Positions 24,915-34,607 of a stretch of 64,000 bases of DNA are shown here, piece after piece. Location: contig CAZVWU010000006.1 of assembly GCA_964631205.1 (NCBI GenBank), positions 1 to 64,000 of the forward strand, in the 5' to 3' direction. A program made the translations under genes and the position numbers. The notes beneath the pieces were generated by a model, which was not told the DNA's origin, ran no database searches, and saw nothing but the letters and a program-made list of their open reading frames with translations. Source of the DNA: CAYYYJ01 sp964631205 (lineage in GTDB: Archaea > Aenigmatarchaeota > Aenigmatarchaeia > QMZP01 > JACQNV01). Within the stretch, counting starts at the first letter, position 1, and each line of letters opens with the position of its first letter.

Positions 24915-25976
24915 ATGAAAGCGTACATAGCGACCTGCATGATCGGCGTGTTTGCATTTGATGAGAAAAAGAACATGCTTACTTATAGGTTTTTCCCTAA
25001 AATCCCTGAGGAGATTGCTGAGGCACTCGATTCCGAGAAACTCTGCCCTGAAGAAAAGCAGGTAATAAAGGACCTTATTAATTCAGGATATACGCAGGCA
25101 GTGCTGAATAAAAAAGCAGACTACGAGGGCATAGAACTTATTTTTGAAAAGGAAAATATCGCTTCAGACATCTTAAAGGAAGGGATGAGAAAGTTTGCAA
25201 CAGACCTTGGGTTTGTAGAATCCCAGCAAGAACTGAATGAGCTTCTTTCAAAAATAAATATTGCGATAAACCAGGCAAAACTCCAGAAGCCGAAAAAAGA
25301 CAAAATTCTCATGGGCGTTATCGGGATAATAGACGAACTGGATAAAACAACAAACACTTTTGTAGAGAGAGTAAGGGAATGGTATGGGCTTCACTCCCCT
25401 GAAATTGTGAGGGCTATACCTTCAAATGAAAAGTTTGTAGAGCTGGTTTCAAAGTATGGCCACAGGGACCAGATAAAAGATGAGAAAGTCAAAGTTAAAT
25501 CGGCTTCTGGGATGGATTTCGAAGACACGGATATAGAAGCAATAAAAACGATTTCAAAATCAGTTGAAAGCATGTACGAGGCTAGAAAAAAACTTGAAAA
25601 ATATCTGGAATCTGTTGCAAAAGAGGTTATACCAAATACATCTGCGGTTGCTGGCCCTTTGCTTGCATCAAGACTTCTACAATTGGCTGGTGGTCTTGAA
25701 AAACTGTCAAGGATGCCTTCTTCAACAGTCCAATTACTGGGAGCTGAGAAGGCCTTGTTCAGGCATCTGAAGCAAGGTGGAAAGCCTCCTAAATTCGGTG
25801 TTTTATTTGCACATCCATACATACAAAATGCGAAGCAAGAGTTTAGGGGAAAAGTTGCAAGGCTGATTGCCGCAAAAATAACAATTGCAGCAAGGGTTGA
25901 CATGTATTCTCAGAGGGACGACGGCGAGAAGATGAAAAACGAATTGGAGGAGGAAGTTAAAAAGGCTACAGGTTAA
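24915..25976 (+). CDS. nop5: Nop5 (Nop56/58) C/D RNP core protein
   Basis: A 353-residue protein with the Nop N-terminal domain (about 1-120), coiled coil, and the Nop domain (SMYEARKKLEKYLESVAKEVIPN, then ASRLLQLAGGLEKLSRMPSSTVQLLGAEKALFRHL). Nop5 bridges fibrillarin and L7Ae on box C/D guide RNAs to direct 2'-O-methylation of rRNA and tRNA. It is complete and normal in length. In most archaea flpA is the next gene; here it is 3 kb away at 28988, with two unrelated genes between. Confidence 0.93.
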   Translation: MKAYIATCMIGVFAFDEKKNMLTYRFFPKIPEEIAEALDSEKLCPEEKQVIKDLINSGYTQAVLNKKADYEGIELIFEKENIASDILKEGMRKFATDLGFVESQQELNELLSKINIAINQAKLQKPKKDKILMGVIGIIDELDKTTNTFVERVREWYGLHSPEIVRAIPSNEKFVELVSKYGHRDQIKDEKVKVKSASGMDFEDTDIEAIKTISKSVESMYEARKKLEKYLESVAKEVIPNTSAVAGPLLASRLLQLAGGLEKLSRMPSSTVQLLGAEKALFRHLKQGGKPPKFGVLFAHPYIQNAKQEFRGKVARLIAAKITIAARVDMYSQRDDGEKMKNELEEEVKKATG

Positions 25977-26592
25977 CACTGCTGACAGTTAAACTTTTCC
26001 CTGACTTTTTTAATTTCCAGCTTCCGAAAACAACAAGCAGGATGCCTATTGTAATAATCATAATAGATATTAAAGGTAAATCGATTTTTTTGATTTTTAA
26101 TTCCTCTATTTTGGTCGCTTCAGGCAAACCGGCTTGTGGAATTATTTGGGAACTTGTTAAAACCTCTTCTGGACTTGTTGGCTTGGCGACAGCTTGCTGT
26201 ACTTCTGAAATCTGTTTTTGTTCAACTATAGTCTCTGTTCCAGGAGAAGTTAATTGTGTTTGAAAGCCGGAAGTCAAATAATAAGAAAATCCCCCGATTA
26301 TAAAAATTAATCCTATTCCCAAAGTTAATAAAATATTCACTGGGTATCTGGGCTGGACAATATTGGATCCTTTTGCTGACAGTTCATAATATATCCACTT
26401 GTGCCCAGTGTCTTTTTTCTGCACCAATCCCACACTTTCAAGATTCTTCAGGTGTTCTGCAATGGTGGAAGGGGCGAGATTTAATTCTTTGGCCAGCTCC
26501 GCAGGCATTTTCCTTCTGGATTTCAGGCTCTTCAATATATCTATTCTAGTGTCAGCTGACAGCGCCCTTATTGTCTGCTTATCTAACTCCAT
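25966..26592 (-). CDS. ArsR-like winged-helix regulator with membrane segments
   Basis: A 208-residue protein. Residues 1-80 form an ArsR/winged helix (ALSADTRIDILKSLKSRRKMPAELAKELNLAPSTIAEHLK). Two hydrophobic segments follow: ILLTLGIGLIFIIGGFSYYL (about 86-105) and ISIMIITIGILLVVFGSW (about 175-192), with a Ser/Thr/Pro-rich loop between them that probably lies outside. Such membrane-bound wHTH proteins are frequent in archaea. It is divergent from the beta-propeller lipoprotein, its likely target. Its 3' end overlaps nop5 by 11 bp. Confidence 0.8.
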   Translation of the reverse strand: MELDKQTIRALSADTRIDILKSLKSRRKMPAELAKELNLAPSTIAEHLKNLESVGLVQKKDTGHKWIYYELSAKGSNIVQPRYPVNILLTLGIGLIFIIGGFSYYLTSGFQTQLTSPGTETIVEQKQISEVQQAVAKPTSPEEVLTSSQIIPQAGLPEATKIEELKIKKIDLPLISIMIITIGILLVVFGSWKLKKSGKSLTVSSVNL

Positions 26593-26696
26593 AAACTAAA
26601 TTCTATTTGATTGATTAATATACTATTCCTGTTTGTTTCGGCCAAAACCTAACAAAAACTGCCCTTTTTAATATGCAGGATAGGCAAAGTATAAGC

Positions 26697-28910
26697 ATGA
26701 AAATGAAACTCGCGTCTTTGCTTGTAATAGCAGTGATATTGGTTAGCGGTTGCGCAATTAAACCGAATAAGCCTTCAGTATCGCCTAGCCCGACACCAGA
26801 CCAGCCCAAAGTCCAGCTTGCTGATCTGAAGAAATTTTCTTCTGTGGATGAAATTAAAAGTTTTATAAAAAACAATACAGTTGATTATTATGGGTATGAA
26901 GGAGGTTTTGGGGTAAAGGGCTCTGTGATGCCCCTTGCCGCGACAACCGGTGTTGCAGAAAGCGCAGCTGATGCTAGCAAAACATCTTCTGTTCCAGATT
27001 ACTCTAAAACAAATATACAAGTAGAGGGCGTTGACGAGCCTGATATTGTAAAAACAGACGGCAAGTATATATACACAGTTTCTGGTGGCAAGACAATAAA
27101 TATAGTTCAGACTTATCCACCTGAAAATGGAAGGTTATTAGCTACTATAGAAGTAAATGGAACAGTAAAAGAGATTTTTGTGAATAAAGATAGATTGATT
27201 GTTTTTGGAAAGGAGGACAAGAATACGCAACTTGTTCCAGAAGTTATACCAGAAAAGGTTGTGGAATCTACACCTCAAAAAATTGCTGTTCCTGTCGCAG
27301 GTTTTGCTGCAAAAGAAATGATGATGCCTCAATACTATTCACAAAAACAATTCGTGAGGGTTTATGATTTGGTAGATAAGGAAAAACCTGTTTTGAAAAA
27401 GAGTGTAGAATTGGAAGGGAATTATTTTGATTCCAGAATGATTGGGAACTGGATTTATTTTATTGTAAATACCAGAATTTATGGGGAGGATACTGTGCTT
27501 CCGCTAGCTGACCAGAAAGAGGTTTACTACATGGATATTCCTTCAGATTCCTATATGCTCACTCTTGTGGGGGCTTTGAACACAGAGAGCGAGGAATTCA
27601 CATCAAAAATATTCCTGATACCTTCAACTCAAAGCATCTTCGCCTCTTTGGATAATATTTACATAACACATAGAAAATTCCAGACCTATAAAGAAAGTTT
27701 GGAAGAAGATGTGGAGGTTTTGCTGTCTGCTGTCCCTGAAAATCTAGGAAATGAAATAAAAACCATAATGCAAGGCAATTCGACAGACCAGGAAAAAAGG
27801 GTTTCTATAAATCATTTAATGGTTGATTTTCATCAGAATAGATCAAGAGAACAGACAGAAGAATTTTGGAATAAAAGTGGAGAAAAACGGAATGAGCTAA
27901 GTAATAAGAGGGAAAAAACTGCTGTCTACAAAATCTCTGTAAAAGACAGTGAAATAGTCTTAACAGCTAAAGGAGAAGTTCCCGGAAGAGTTTTGAATCA
28001 GTTTTCCATGGATGAGTTTAATGGGAACTTCAGGATAGCCACAACAACACGGCATCCTTGGGACAAATCTCCCAGAAATCATGTATACGTTTTGGATGGC
28101 GGCCTTAAGGTTATCGGCAAATTAGAAGACCTTGCTCCCGGAGAATCCATATTCTCTGCAAGGTTCATTGGCGAGAGAGCTTATCTTGTCACATTCAAAA
28201 AGGTTGACCCTTTGTTTGTAATAGATTTAAAGGATCCTACAAACCCTAGAGTTCTGGGCAAATTAAAAATACCCGGATTTTCAGATTATCTTCATCCTTA
28301 TGACCAGAACCACATAATCGGTATAGGAAAAGAAGCAGTAGAATCTAAAGAAGGAGATTTTGCATGGTATCAGGGGGTCAAGCTCGCCTTATTTGATGTA
28401 TCTGATCCAGAAAATCCAAAAGAACTTTCAAAGTTTGTGATCGGAGACAGGGGAACAGATTCTTATGCTTTAAAGGATCACAAGGCCTTCTTGTTCAGCA
28501 AGGAGAAAAATTTGTTGGTACTTCCAGTCCTGCTTGCTGAGATAAAGGATAAAACACAAACAACTGCTGGCTTCGAGAGTAGTGATAATGATAAAACACA
28601 GATAACTGTTGGTGACTTCCAGTATGGAGAATACACATTCCAGGGAGCCTATATATTTGAACTAACAAAAGAAAAAGGCTTTGTATTTAAAGGAAGAATA
28701 ACCCATGTCGCAGATCCAGAAATCTTCAAAAAAAGCGGCTACTATTATTATGGATCTGGCGACTCTGTTAAAAGATCCTTATATATCGGGGATTTCCTTT
28801 ACACAATCTCAGACAAGTTTTTGAAAGCCAACAAACTTTCAGACCTTTCTGAAGTAAAGGCAATCGAACTGCCATACGAGGAAGGGGCGGGATTACTGGA
28901 GAAACGTTAG
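26697..28910 (+). CDS. Secreted lipoprotein with beta-propeller domain
   Basis: About 737 residues from the ATG at 26697. A signal peptide with lipobox LVSGC near residue 20 predicts lipid anchoring at the cell surface. A Pro/Ser linker follows. QVEGVDEPDIVKTDGKYIY near 110 opens the beta-propeller fold (the Beta_propel family of archaea and bacteria); repeated blade-like units recur to the end (YVLDGGLKVIG; ARFIGERAYLVTF). The function of this family is unknown; binding or sensing at the surface is likely. The divergent membrane wHTH gene shares its promoter region. Confidence 0.85.
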   Translation: MKMKLASLLVIAVILVSGCAIKPNKPSVSPSPTPDQPKVQLADLKKFSSVDEIKSFIKNNTVDYYGYEGGFGVKGSVMPLAATTGVAESAADASKTSSVPDYSKTNIQVEGVDEPDIVKTDGKYIYTVSGGKTINIVQTYPPENGRLLATIEVNGTVKEIFVNKDRLIVFGKEDKNTQLVPEVIPEKVVESTPQKIAVPVAGFAAKEMMMPQYYSQKQFVRVYDLVDKEKPVLKKSVELEGNYFDSRMIGNWIYFIVNTRIYGEDTVLPLADQKEVYYMDIPSDSYMLTLVGALNTESEEFTSKIFLIPSTQSIFASLDNIYITHRKFQTYKESLEEDVEVLLSAVPENLGNEIKTIMQGNSTDQEKRVSINHLMVDFHQNRSREQTEEFWNKSGEKRNELSNKREKTAVYKISVKDSEIVLTAKGEVPGRVLNQFSMDEFNGNFRIATTTRHPWDKSPRNHVYVLDGGLKVIGKLEDLAPGESIFSARFIGERAYLVTFKKVDPLFVIDLKDPTNPRVLGKLKIPGFSDYLHPYDQNHIIGIGKEAVESKEGDFAWYQGVKLALFDVSDPENPKELSKFVIGDRGTDSYALKDHKAFLFSKEKNLLVLPVLLAEIKDKTQTTAGFESSDNDKTQITVGDFQYGEYTFQGAYIFELTKEKGFVFKGRITHVADPEIFKKSGYYYYGSGDSVKRSLYIGDFLYTISDKFLKANKLSDLSEVKAIELPYEEGAGLLEKR

Positions 28911-28987
28911 ATGATTCCAGAAAGTGTGGCCGCAGAAGGCTCTATAACAGGCGACTGATATTTAATTCTTCTTTCTTCTATATTCAT

Positions 28988-29641
28988 ATGCAAGAAATTT
29001 TCCCTGGCCTATTCAGAGAAGGCAAGAAGCTGCTTACAGAAAACCTTGTTCCCGGAAAAACCCAGTATGCAAAAAGCGTGATCAGGAAAGGCGGCAAAGA
29101 GTACAGAGAATGGGACCCTTATCATTCCAAGATGGCTGCTGCTGTTGCAAAGGGGTTGAAAAACTTTCCAATTAAAAAAGGATTAAAAATCCTTTACCTC
29201 GGCATAGCAAGCGGACAGACTGCATCCTTTTTCTCGGATATAATTGGAAAAGATGGAATAATTTATGGAGTCGAGATCTCCGAAAGGTGCATGCAGGACC
29301 TTAACCCAGTGGCTGCAGACAGGAAAAATATCGTCCCTATACTTGCGAATGCAAAACTGCCTGAACAATATGGCTGGATAGAAAAAGTGGATGTAGTTTA
29401 TCAGGATGTCGCGTCAGATGACCAGTCTGAAGTCCTTATAAGAAACTGTGAAAAATTCCTGAAGCCTGATGGCTTTGCGGTAATGGTGATAAAAGCAAGG
29501 TCAATCGATGTTGTGAAGGATCCGAGAGAAGTGTATAAGCAGGAGTTAAAAAAACTGGAAAAATATTTTAAAATCCTTGAAAGAATTGAACTACAGCCTT
29601 TTGAAAAAGACCATATGTTTTTGGTTATGAAATTTAGATGA
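28988..29641 (+). CDS. flpA: Fibrillarin, rRNA/tRNA 2'-O-methyltransferase
   Basis: A 217-residue Rossmann methyltransferase. The start YREWDPYHSKMAAAV, the SAM site YLGIASGQTASFFSDI near 80 and the VYQDVASDDQSEVL motif are diagnostic. It is the catalytic subunit of box C/D RNPs and works with Nop5 (24915) and L7Ae. Length is standard for archaea. An AT-rich TATA-like stretch (TGATATTTAATTC) lies about 30 bp upstream, so it has its own promoter. Confidence 0.95.
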   Translation: MQEIFPGLFREGKKLLTENLVPGKTQYAKSVIRKGGKEYREWDPYHSKMAAAVAKGLKNFPIKKGLKILYLGIASGQTASFFSDIIGKDGIIYGVEISERCMQDLNPVAADRKNIVPILANAKLPEQYGWIEKVDVVYQDVASDDQSEVLIRNCEKFLKPDGFAVMVIKARSIDVVKDPREVYKQELKKLEKYFKILERIELQPFEKDHMFLVMKFR

Positions 29642-29643
29642 AT

Positions 29644-30714
29644 TTACTGGACTAATTTTGTCAATCTTTCCTTGAATTTTTCCCAGTCTTCTACAAAAGC
29701 GCCTGCTGCCTGAGGATGGCCGCCGCCGTATCCAATCCCTTCAACTGATTTTTTTACGGCCTCGGCCAAATTTAATTTTTTGCCTGCAATGTTCTTGGGG
29801 CTCCTTGCAGAGATTTTCCAGCCATCGGAAACATGCTTGCTTATTACAACTATTTTGTCTTCGTATTTTCTTGACAATATATTGGAAATGATCGAAGCAA
29901 GGTTTAATTTTGATTTTATTTCAAAAAACAAAATTCCATCCAGGATTTCTTTTTTGTCTTCCGAGTCTTTTACAACCTTTTCTATTTCCTTGTCAACTTT
30001 CTGCCTCCATCCATTAAGCGTTTTGTTCTCGCTGAAATCCTCGAATTTGCCGGCTTTCACCAGCGCATCAAGAACTTTCTTCACCCCATATTCGCCTTTC
30101 AATATTATTCCAGAATATATTGTTTTTGCCGAATCGCCTATTGTGGAGTCTATCAGTTCTTTGGAGTCGAGGAGCCCTGGATACATCTTTTTGCATGCTT
30201 CAATAAATTCCGGGTTGTCTTTTTGACCGTAATCGCTTATCACGCCTATGCAGGCTAGCCATGAATCTTTTTTGTTTTCAAGGCCAAAATAGGAAAGGAT
30301 GTCAAAAACCATAAGGCTGGCCGGGATGTAGATTTCAGGATCCTGGAATCTTGGGTTTATGTGGACCATCCCTTTTTTTGAAAGATCGTTTTGTATCATG
30401 TGGTGATCTACAATGAAAAATTTTGTTTCAGGCAGAATGTCTTTCAGTTTTTCAAGCCTGTCCGCATGCTCATCTACGCCAACATCAACAAAAATAATCA
30501 GCTCTGGCTTCAGTACTTTTAATTCGCTCATTAAGTCGTCTGGAATAAAAGGGTCTTTTATTGAAAATGTCCTGAAATCAGGATAAAATTTCAGGAACTG
30601 TGCTGCGCAGCAGGAGCCATCCACATCGCGGTGCTGCACAAGAACTTTGTTTTGCGATTTCAGCAATTGTTTTAATTCGCCCAATTCTTTTTTGTAAAAA
30701 TCTATCCAATTCAT
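29644..30714 (-). CDS. DHH/DHHA1 phosphoesterase, RecJ-like
   Basis: A 356-residue protein. Motifs: VQHRDVDGSCCA near 25-36 (DxDG), IIFVDVG near 75, FIVDHHM near 105, and the DHHA1 glycine motif GGGHPQAAGAF near 332. Archaeal RecJ-like proteins of this family (GAN or single-strand nuclease/nanoRNase types) hydrolyse DNA or short RNA; which substrate applies cannot be decided here. It is convergent with fibrillarin with 2 bp between stops, and adjacent to ileS on the same strand. Confidence 0.88.
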   Translation of the reverse strand: MNWIDFYKKELGELKQLLKSQNKVLVQHRDVDGSCCAAQFLKFYPDFRTFSIKDPFIPDDLMSELKVLKPELIIFVDVGVDEHADRLEKLKDILPETKFFIVDHHMIQNDLSKKGMVHINPRFQDPEIYIPASLMVFDILSYFGLENKKDSWLACIGVISDYGQKDNPEFIEACKKMYPGLLDSKELIDSTIGDSAKTIYSGIILKGEYGVKKVLDALVKAGKFEDFSENKTLNGWRQKVDKEIEKVVKDSEDKKEILDGILFFEIKSKLNLASIISNILSRKYEDKIVVISKHVSDGWKISARSPKNIAGKKLNLAEAVKKSVEGIGYGGGHPQAAGAFVEDWEKFKERLTKLVQ

Positions 30715-30728
30715 TTCAAATATTAAAC

Positions 30729-33581
30729 CTATATCTTAATAAAGCCTATTTCAACCCTCTTTCCTTCAAATTCCAGCTCGCCTTTTTTGGCCCTGATTTC
30801 TTTCAATAGAATTTGTTTAGCGCCTACAGCAGCCAAAAGCTCTTTTTCAAATTTCTTGAGTATTTCAAGCGTGGCTTTATCGGAATTAAACTGAGCTTCT
30901 ATTGCATCGCGAACCTGAAGGTTGTTTTGTTTTCTCAGTTCTTGGACCTTCCTTGTAAGCTCTCTTATCATTGCTTCGTCTTTTAAAATTGAACCCAGTT
31001 TGATTTTCCCCCATTCAAATTCTTTGCCATCTTTTAACTCTCTAACAAAATTTACTTCCCTGGCATTGCTGAGGGTTTTTATTATCTCAACTGCAGTATC
31101 CGTCTCCGTAGACTCTTTGAGCGATATGGAAACGTCGGCCAGAGGCCATCTTATGGGAATTTTCAAGTCCTGCCTGCACGAGTTAACGCCTTCCACAATT
31201 TTTCTTGCAAAATCTACTTGTCCTTCTAATTTTGCATCGATTTTTTTGTTGTCTGGCCTAGGCCATTTGAAAAGATGTATGCTTTCCTCTTTCTCGAATT
31301 TTTTAAAGAAATCCTGGTATATATGCTCTGTTATGAAAGGTGCAAAAGGCGCAAGCATTTTAAGGGTCTCCAGCATCCCTGAATACAAAGATTGCAAAAC
31401 CTCATTTTTATCCTGATCTGAATAGGCCATCTTCATTTTGCCCCTTATGAGATGCACATAGAATCTTGAAAAATCATTCAGGAAAAAATTTTCTAAACTC
31501 TCGGCTGCCTTATGCGGCTGGAGCGAATCCATTTTTTCTGCCACAGATTTCTTGACTGATTCTATCCTTGAAAAAAACCATTTTGCCAGTACATCCCTGC
31601 TCTCCACTTTCTTTTTCCTGAAATTATTTGCTTCTAGGTATGTCTTCACGTAGTTTGCCAGATGTTGGAGTATATCTATTTTTTTCCTGGCTTCATCAGC
31701 GATGCCAAAGCCAAATCTTAAATTGTATTGGGGATTTTGGGAAGCATAGACCCATCGCATTACGTCCGCGCCCATTTTTTCAACTGCATCATCAAACCAT
31801 ATGGCATTGCCAGCGCTCTTGTGCATTGGCTTGCCTTTTTCATCCCTGACCTCTTCGTAAGCAAGAACAGATTTATATGGGGATTTGTTTTCTAATGTTA
31901 CCGACATGAAGAGCATTGAATAAAACCACAATCTGACTTGCGCCCTCATCTCGCAGATAAAATCTGCTGGATACCATTTTTCCCAATATCCCCTGTCTTC
32001 TAAATATTTTAATGTTGAAAATGGAACTATTCCGGCATCCAGCCAGCAATCCCCTACATCTGGTATCCTATTCACTTCTGCATGGCATTTGATGCATAAT
32101 ATTTTTATTTTATCTACCCATGGCCTGTGTAGTTCAGGGAGCTTATCAACTTCTCCAGGGTTTTTGGCTTTTTGTTTTAGCTCTTCAATGGACCCTATAA
32201 TATCCACGTGTCCGCAAGCACACTCAAAAAACATTAGAGGTAGGCCCCAGAATCTTTTTCTGCTTATGCACCAGTCTGCCATGTTATCCAGCCAGTCCTG
32301 CATCAGCTTGCCAACATGCTCTGGATACCAGTCAACTGTTTTTGCGGCCTTCTTCATTTTTGGCCTTATTTCCTCTGCTGATATAAACCATTCAGAAACC
32401 AGCCTGAATACCAATTCATGCTTGCACCTCCAGCAAACAGGATACCTGTGCGTGTAGTTTTCTGTCTTATACAAGATATTCCTGTTTTTAAGATCGTCTA
32501 TTATTTTTTCAGCCACGTTCCTAACATTTTGTCCAGTGAGCCAGTCAAACCCCTCAATATAATTCCCAGATTCGTCCAGCGGAGCTATCTCAGCTAATTT
32601 TTGTTTTTTTCCAAGTTCGTTGTCCTCTTGCCCGCAGCCTGGCGCAATGTGCACAATTCCAGTCCCTTCAGCATCCCCTACAGCATCCCACATAATGACT
32701 TTATGGGCGATATTTTTTTGCGCTGGCAAATGATCATAAGGGCCTGTATACTCAAGCCCTATTAGATCTTTTCCTGTTATCTCTTGGAGAATGGAATAAC
32801 CCTCTTTTAAGACTTTAGCAGATCCTTTTGAAAGATAATATATCTCTTCTCCCTGTTTGACTTTGACATAAGTGAGTTCTGGATGCACAGCCGCAGCCAC
32901 ATTGGAAGTCAAGGTCCATCCTGTAGTTGTCCATACCAGAAGGTATTCTTTTTCTCTACCGCGTATTGGAAATTTGGCAAAAATTCCTGGGTGGGTAAGC
33001 TCTTTCCATCCCTCATCGCTCTGCTCGTGGTTGGATAATGAAGTCCCGCATCGTATGCACCAAGGCATTACTTTTGTGCCTTTGTACAGCCAACCGTTTT
33101 CATGGCATTTTTTCAGAAAGTGCCAGATATATTTTATATTCGTGTCAGAAAAAGTATAGTAGCTGTTTTCCCAGTCCATCCATTGGCCTAATCTTATAGA
33201 CTGGCTTGTCTGGATCTTGGAGAATTTATCCACTCTCACCCTGCAGGCTTTGGAGAATTTATCCAGGCCAAAGTTCAGGATATCTTTCTTGGAATTAAAT
33301 CCGAGATCCTTTTCAACCTCCACTTCCACCCACAAGCCCTGGCAATCAAAGCCGTTCTGGAATCTCTGGTCAAAACCCTGCATTGCCTTGAATCTCTGAT
33401 AAATGTCTTTATAGGTTCTGCCCCAAGCATGGTGGACGCCCATTGGGTTGTTTGCGGTTATCGGCCCGTCCAGGAAAAACCATTTCCTTTTTCCTTTATT
33501 TCTTTCCCTAAGTTTATCAAAGATATTATTTCTTTCCCAGTATTCCAATACTTTTTTCTCAATTCCCTCTGCATTGTACAT
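30729..33581 (-). CDS. ileS: Isoleucyl-tRNA synthetase
   Basis: A 950-residue class I synthetase. ITANNPMGVHHAWGRTYKD near 39 is the HIGH region in the form used by many DPANN and small-genome bacteria, and KPMHKSAGN near 588 is the KMSKS loop variant. The editing CP1 insert (about 180-385) contains VWTTTGWTLTSN. Zn-binding Cys pairs CACGHV and CIKCHA lie in the middle. It ends with an anticodon-binding helical domain. Length is shorter than the usual 1000-1050, and it charges tRNA-Ile such as the one at 56691. Confidence 0.95.
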   Translation of the reverse strand: MYNAEGIEKKVLEYWERNNIFDKLRERNKGKRKWFFLDGPITANNPMGVHHAWGRTYKDIYQRFKAMQGFDQRFQNGFDCQGLWVEVEVEKDLGFNSKKDILNFGLDKFSKACRVRVDKFSKIQTSQSIRLGQWMDWENSYYTFSDTNIKYIWHFLKKCHENGWLYKGTKVMPWCIRCGTSLSNHEQSDEGWKELTHPGIFAKFPIRGREKEYLLVWTTTGWTLTSNVAAAVHPELTYVKVKQGEEIYYLSKGSAKVLKEGYSILQEITGKDLIGLEYTGPYDHLPAQKNIAHKVIMWDAVGDAEGTGIVHIAPGCGQEDNELGKKQKLAEIAPLDESGNYIEGFDWLTGQNVRNVAEKIIDDLKNRNILYKTENYTHRYPVCWRCKHELVFRLVSEWFISAEEIRPKMKKAAKTVDWYPEHVGKLMQDWLDNMADWCISRKRFWGLPLMFFECACGHVDIIGSIEELKQKAKNPGEVDKLPELHRPWVDKIKILCIKCHAEVNRIPDVGDCWLDAGIVPFSTLKYLEDRGYWEKWYPADFICEMRAQVRLWFYSMLFMSVTLENKSPYKSVLAYEEVRDEKGKPMHKSAGNAIWFDDAVEKMGADVMRWVYASQNPQYNLRFGFGIADEARKKIDILQHLANYVKTYLEANNFRKKKVESRDVLAKWFFSRIESVKKSVAEKMDSLQPHKAAESLENFFLNDFSRFYVHLIRGKMKMAYSDQDKNEVLQSLYSGMLETLKMLAPFAPFITEHIYQDFFKKFEKEESIHLFKWPRPDNKKIDAKLEGQVDFARKIVEGVNSCRQDLKIPIRWPLADVSISLKESTETDTAVEIIKTLSNAREVNFVRELKDGKEFEWGKIKLGSILKDEAMIRELTRKVQELRKQNNLQVRDAIEAQFNSDKATLEILKKFEKELLAAVGAKQILLKEIRAKKGELEFEGKRVEIGFIKI

Positions 33582-33647
33582 AAAATTAATAGAATTAGTA
33601 TGTCTATTGATTATTTAAATAAAAGGCTGGATACCAAATATATCGCT

Positions 33648-34250
33648 ATGAAAAAGTCAAAGGTTCTCCTTGATGTCCCGCATGTCCAGCAGATATCCGC
33701 TAATACATCTCTAGCGGCATGCGCCGAGATGGTTCTGCGGCATAATGGGACTGAGCTTAGCCAGAGGGAGATCTACCAAACAGCGAAATCCGGGGATAGG
33801 GGGCCTGCCACAGATGTCGGCATTTCCCTTGCAGTAAAGGATCTCGGATATAAAGTCGTCAGCTGGTGGGATGAGAACAAGAATGCCCCAGATGGGTGGG
33901 CGGACATGATGCAGAATTTTTATTGGCCGATTTACTGGAGGGCTGTGCAGCTTGGTGTGCTTGAAAAAAAGGAGGACGCAGATCTATTTTTGATAAAGGA
34001 GATGATAGATAAAGGTCTGCCTGTTATTGTTGAGGTGGATAGCGGAAAGCTGCATAATAAGAAAACTTCCCTGAACCATGCTATAGTTATTAAAGGCTAC
34101 AGCAGAACGCACTTTACTTACAATGATCCCTACCTTGCAAATGGCGCGAACAAAAGGATGGATTTGAAGAAATTTGAAGAAATCTGGGTTGATACGCCAT
34201 TTGTTAACAGGTCCATGTTTGTGATTTTGAAGAATGACAGGAGCGTTTAA
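33648..34250 (+). CDS. C39-like papain-fold protein, catalytic Cys apparently absent
   Basis: A 200-residue protein from ATG 33648, about 30 bp after a TTTAAATA box. DVPHVQQISANTSLAACAEMVLRH resembles the start of peptidase C39_2 domains, SLNHAIVIKGY near 142 carries the His, and YNDPYL near 155 the Asp. The Cys that normally starts the CGPA motif aligns with Ser; a Cys occurs four residues later. So it is either a re-arranged active site or a non-catalytic peptide-binding relative. No signal peptide is seen. It is divergent from ileS. Confidence 0.65.
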   Translation: MKKSKVLLDVPHVQQISANTSLAACAEMVLRHNGTELSQREIYQTAKSGDRGPATDVGISLAVKDLGYKVVSWWDENKNAPDGWADMMQNFYWPIYWRAVQLGVLEKKEDADLFLIKEMIDKGLPVIVEVDSGKLHNKKTSLNHAIVIKGYSRTHFTYNDPYLANGANKRMDLKKFEEIWVDTPFVNRSMFVILKNDRSV

Positions 34251-34555
34251 CTTAGTATCTTTGCCTGTTTTTTATAAAAATCCAGGACTTTCTGTAGCTC
34301 ATTTTTCCCTTTTTGCGTAATCCTGTAAATCTTTTTCCTGCCATCTTTTGTTTTTTCCACAAGGCCCTGATTTTTAAGCAAGTATAAAACTTTATAGCAA
34401 GTTACAGGTCCGACTTTAAAGCCAAACCTTTTTTCTATAGCTGTTCTCAAAGTATAAGCATGTGTAGGGCTTCCTGATATTATTTTCAGAATATAAGGGT
34501 AGAGGCATTCTACAGTATTGTTAATTCTCAACCGCTCAAACCCTCCTTTAGGCAT
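34247..34555 (-). CDS. PadR-like winged-helix transcriptional regulator
   Basis: A 102-residue protein from ATG 34555 (MPKGGFERLRINNTVE). YILKIISGSPTHAYTLRTAIEKRFGFKVGPVTCYKVL is the PadR DNA-binding domain and ends in a basic wing and helix (KTKDGRKKIYRITQKGKNEL). PadR proteins are dimeric repressors. It is divergent from inositol-phosphate synthase, whose start is only 52 bp away, so it may regulate that gene. It converges with the C39-like gene with a 4-bp overlap. Confidence 0.78.
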   Translation of the reverse strand: MPKGGFERLRINNTVECLYPYILKIISGSPTHAYTLRTAIEKRFGFKVGPVTCYKVLYLLKNQGLVEKTKDGRKKIYRITQKGKNELQKVLDFYKKQAKILS

Positions 34556-34607
34556 ACTATTTCCCCATGGGAAAATATATAAACTTGCTGGTATAAATAT
34601 CTTAGAT

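Noticed and set aside
28910..28960. Box C/D guide RNA upstream of fibrillarin (GATGATT...CTGA)
   Set aside because: Box C deviates at its last two bases and no C'/D' pair is visible.
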